Source: Limisphaerales bacterium
Lineage (GTDB): Bacteria; Verrucomicrobiota; Verrucomicrobiae; Limisphaerales; UBA11358
Assembly: GCA_003152145.1 (NCBI GenBank)
Contig: PLZL01000272.1
Span: 7,440 to 13,752, forward strand
DNA: 6,313 nucleotides
Direction of reading: 5' to 3'
The position numbers and the translations under genes were made by a program. Each line of letters begins with the position of its first letter. The stretch's first letter is position 1. The notes below the pieces were generated by a model, which did no database searches, was not told the origin of the DNA, and worked only from the letters and a program-made list of their open reading frames with translations. This document shows, in pieces, positions 4,785 to 6,313 of the stretch.

Positions 4785-6313
4785 ATGCGTTTGCGCCCGT
4801 GGTTTTGGATATTGTTGTGCCTGCTCATCGTGGCGGGCGCGTGGTTTTTTTGGCCGGCCCCCAAAACGGGCAACCCGGAGAAGAAATCCGCGCGCACGAT
4901 TTCCAATTCCGTCCATTCCAGTTCGACGGCGCCGAATCTTCTCGCTGGCGCGGCGATCGCCACGAATGCCAATCCGGCCGGCATGGTGAAAACGAACCGG
5001 TTCGCTTATCGCCTCGCCAACACCACCAAGCCCATCGGCGAACTGGTCTACGACCGGCACGCGATTTTGCTGGAGAACGCATTGATTGACACGGGCAGCC
5101 CGTTGAATTTTTCCATTCCGGCGCAGTTGCAGGCGCAGGGCGATCCGGGTGCTTACATCGTCCAGGCGCGCGGGCCGATCAACGCTACTACGTTTCGCGC
5201 GCTGCTGGTGCGGGCGGGCGCGGAAATCATTTCCTACATTCCGAACAACGCGTATCTCGTCCGCGCCTCCGCTGCTGTTGCCGGCGGCTTGACGGCCAAT
5301 CCACTGACGCAGGCGGTGGTCCCTTGGGAGCCGTATTACAAAATTTCGGCGTCAATGCCGGTGACGGTTGGCCAAAGGGTGGCCTCTTCCACGCCGAAGG
5401 AAATCTATCGGCTGGCAGGTCCCTCCCTGCTGACGCTGGCATTGAAGCAGGCGCCATTGCCGGCGGGAACCTATTTGACGCTCGGCTTGTTCAGCAACGG
5501 CGCGCCGGCGACGGTGGCGCAGATTGAAAAGCTCGGCGGCACGATTGTTGCGCGGGACAAATCGCCGTTTGGTCCGGTGGTGCGCGTGCAGCCGCCGGCG
5601 AACTGGACAGCTCTGGCGACGCTGCCCGGCGTGCAAATCGTCGAGCCGTTCCATTCGCGCATTCACGCGAATGACTTGAGCCGCGCTGCCGACAGCGTGG
5701 CGGCGGACTCGCAGGCAGGAACGAATTATCTGGGACTGACCGGCGCGGGCGTAATGGTGGAGGTGAACGATTCGGGCATTGACGCGACGCATCCGGATTT
5801 TTCCGGCAGCGGAACTCTCCGGGTGGTTGGTAGTTCGCCGTTGAGTCTGGTAGATATCAACGGTCATGGCACGCATGTGGCAGGCATCATCGCGGGCGAT
5901 GGCACGGAATCCACGACGGTGTCGAACGCGCCGGGTTCGATCCTTGGAACCAATGGCGTTGCGGTGGCTGGCCAATTTCGCGGCATGGCGCCGGCGGCGA
6001 CGTTGTTTTCAGTGGCGGCGTTCGGCGACCGCTTCGGCAGGCTTGTTTCCGATCAGTCACTTCAGGAGATTCCGGCGCTGACCAACGCGCTGATCTCCAA
6101 CAACAGTTGGAACAACGATGGCGACAATACCTACGATCTGGCGGCGGCGAGCTACGACGCGGCGACGCGCGACGCGCTGCCGGAACTCCCCGGCTCGCAG
6201 CCGGTGTTGTTTGTGTTTTCAGCGGGCAATGACGGCGGTGGGGATGACTCAAGCGATCCCGGAGACGGGAATGCCGACACGATTTTGTCGCCGGCCACGG
6301 CCAAGGACGTGAT
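4785..6313 (+). CDS. Membrane-anchored or secreted subtilisin-family (S8) serine protease, N-terminal part (3' end outside window)
   Basis: The frame runs open from ATG 4785 to the window end (509 residues). The start MRLRPWFW leads into a hydrophobic, Trp-rich segment (about residues 6-23), a signal anchor or signal peptide without a convincing lipobox. A linker follows, then two similar beta-alpha-beta prosegment-like modules at about 122-187 (GAYIVQARGPI ... VVPWEPYYKI) and 228-292 (GTYLTLGLFSNG ... VQIVEPFHSRI). The S8 catalytic domain begins near residue 310. Asp329 lies in VEVNDSGIDATHPDF and His361 in DINGHGTHVAGIIAG. SNNSWN and oxyanion Asn482 in FVFSAGNDGGG follow. The Asp-His spacing of 32 equals that of subtilisin; the His-Asn spacing of 121 is about 30 longer. 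SNNSW and SPATAKDV resemble KP43-type subtilases. The catalytic Ser (GTSMA motif) must lie past the window, so activity is not proven. In-frame TTG codons at 4770 and 4779 are alternative starts, but ATG fits the signal best; the first in-frame stop upstream is at 4758. Confidence 0.9.
   Translation, partial: MRLRPWFWILLCLLIVAGAWFFWPAPKTGNPEKKSARTISNSVHSSSTAPNLLAGAAIATNANPAGMVKTNRFAYRLANTTKPIGELVYDRHAILLENALIDTGSPLNFSIPAQLQAQGDPGAYIVQARGPINATTFRALLVRAGAEIISYIPNNAYLVRASAAVAGGLTANPLTQAVVPWEPYYKISASMPVTVGQRVASSTPKEIYRLAGPSLLTLALKQAPLPAGTYLTLGLFSNGAPATVAQIEKLGGTIVARDKSPFGPVVRVQPPANWTALATLPGVQIVEPFHSRIHANDLSRAADSVAADSQAGTNYLGLTGAGVMVEVNDSGIDATHPDFSGSGTLRVVGSSPLSLVDINGHGTHVAGIIAGDGTESTTVSNAPGSILGTNGVAVAGQFRGMAPAATLFSVAAFGDRFGRLVSDQSLQEIPALTNALISNNSWNNDGDNTYDLAAASYDAATRDALPELPGSQPVLFVFSAGNDGGGDDSSDPGDGNADTILSPATAKDV

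Noticed and set aside
4799..5089. Plus-strand open frame starting just inside the protease gene
   Set aside because: It is a frame-shifted overlap of the protease N-terminus. The frame from 4785 gives a proper signal anchor and continues into clear S8 motifs.
5352..5975. Minus-strand open frame opposite the protease prosegment and catalytic core
   Set aside because: It lies opposite the Asp and His motifs of the subtilase; its Arg/His-rich product is the usual reverse-frame artefact.

Overview
The window looks like part of a chromosome from a member of the Verrucomicrobiota, most likely of the Pedosphaera/Limisphaera type. This rests on protein style rather than a marker gene: very large, Asn/Thr-rich exported proteins behind type IV pilin-like N-termini, a GspJ-like protein beside them, and a membrane-anchored subtilase with a long prosegment. 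All three genes lie on the + strand, and the DNA is moderately GC-rich. No RNA gene, CRISPR array, transposase or integrase is visible.

Layout. (1) Bases 1-726 hold the C-terminal part of a GspJ/PulJ-like minor pseudopilin whose start lies upstream. (2) Bases 723-4703 hold a 1326-residue giant protein with a GspK/PilX-like N-terminus; its ATG overlaps the previous stop as ATGA. (3) Bases 4704-4784 are an 81-bp spacer with no terminator but a plausible sigma70-type promoter. (4) Bases 4785-6313 hold the N-terminal 509 residues of a subtilisin-family (S8) serine protease. It is cut by the window end just after the oxyanion Asn, before the catalytic Ser would be reached.

The most notable feature is a 76-bp near-perfect palindrome at 747-822, inserted only 24 nt after the A of the giant gene's start codon. 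Its 24-bp arms match at 22 of 24 positions, and it is flanked by a direct repeat ATTCA (742-746 and 823-827). This is the signature of a non-autonomous, MITE-like insertion with a 5-bp target-site duplication. Element plus duplication is 81 bp, exactly 27 codons, so the frame survived. Removing it restores a short leader (MKLKFHNSRQRG) directly ahead of the hydrophobic pilin-like helix. The extra 27 residues lie wholly in the cytoplasmic leader, which a prepilin peptidase would be expected to remove. That gives a simple reason why the insertion could be tolerated.

Working model (inference): the first two genes are co-translated parts of a type II secretion or type IV pilus-like pseudopilus or surface structure. 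The protease is a neighbouring exported or membrane-anchored enzyme that may have its own promoter. Nothing in the sequence shows that the protease acts on the pilin-like proteins.
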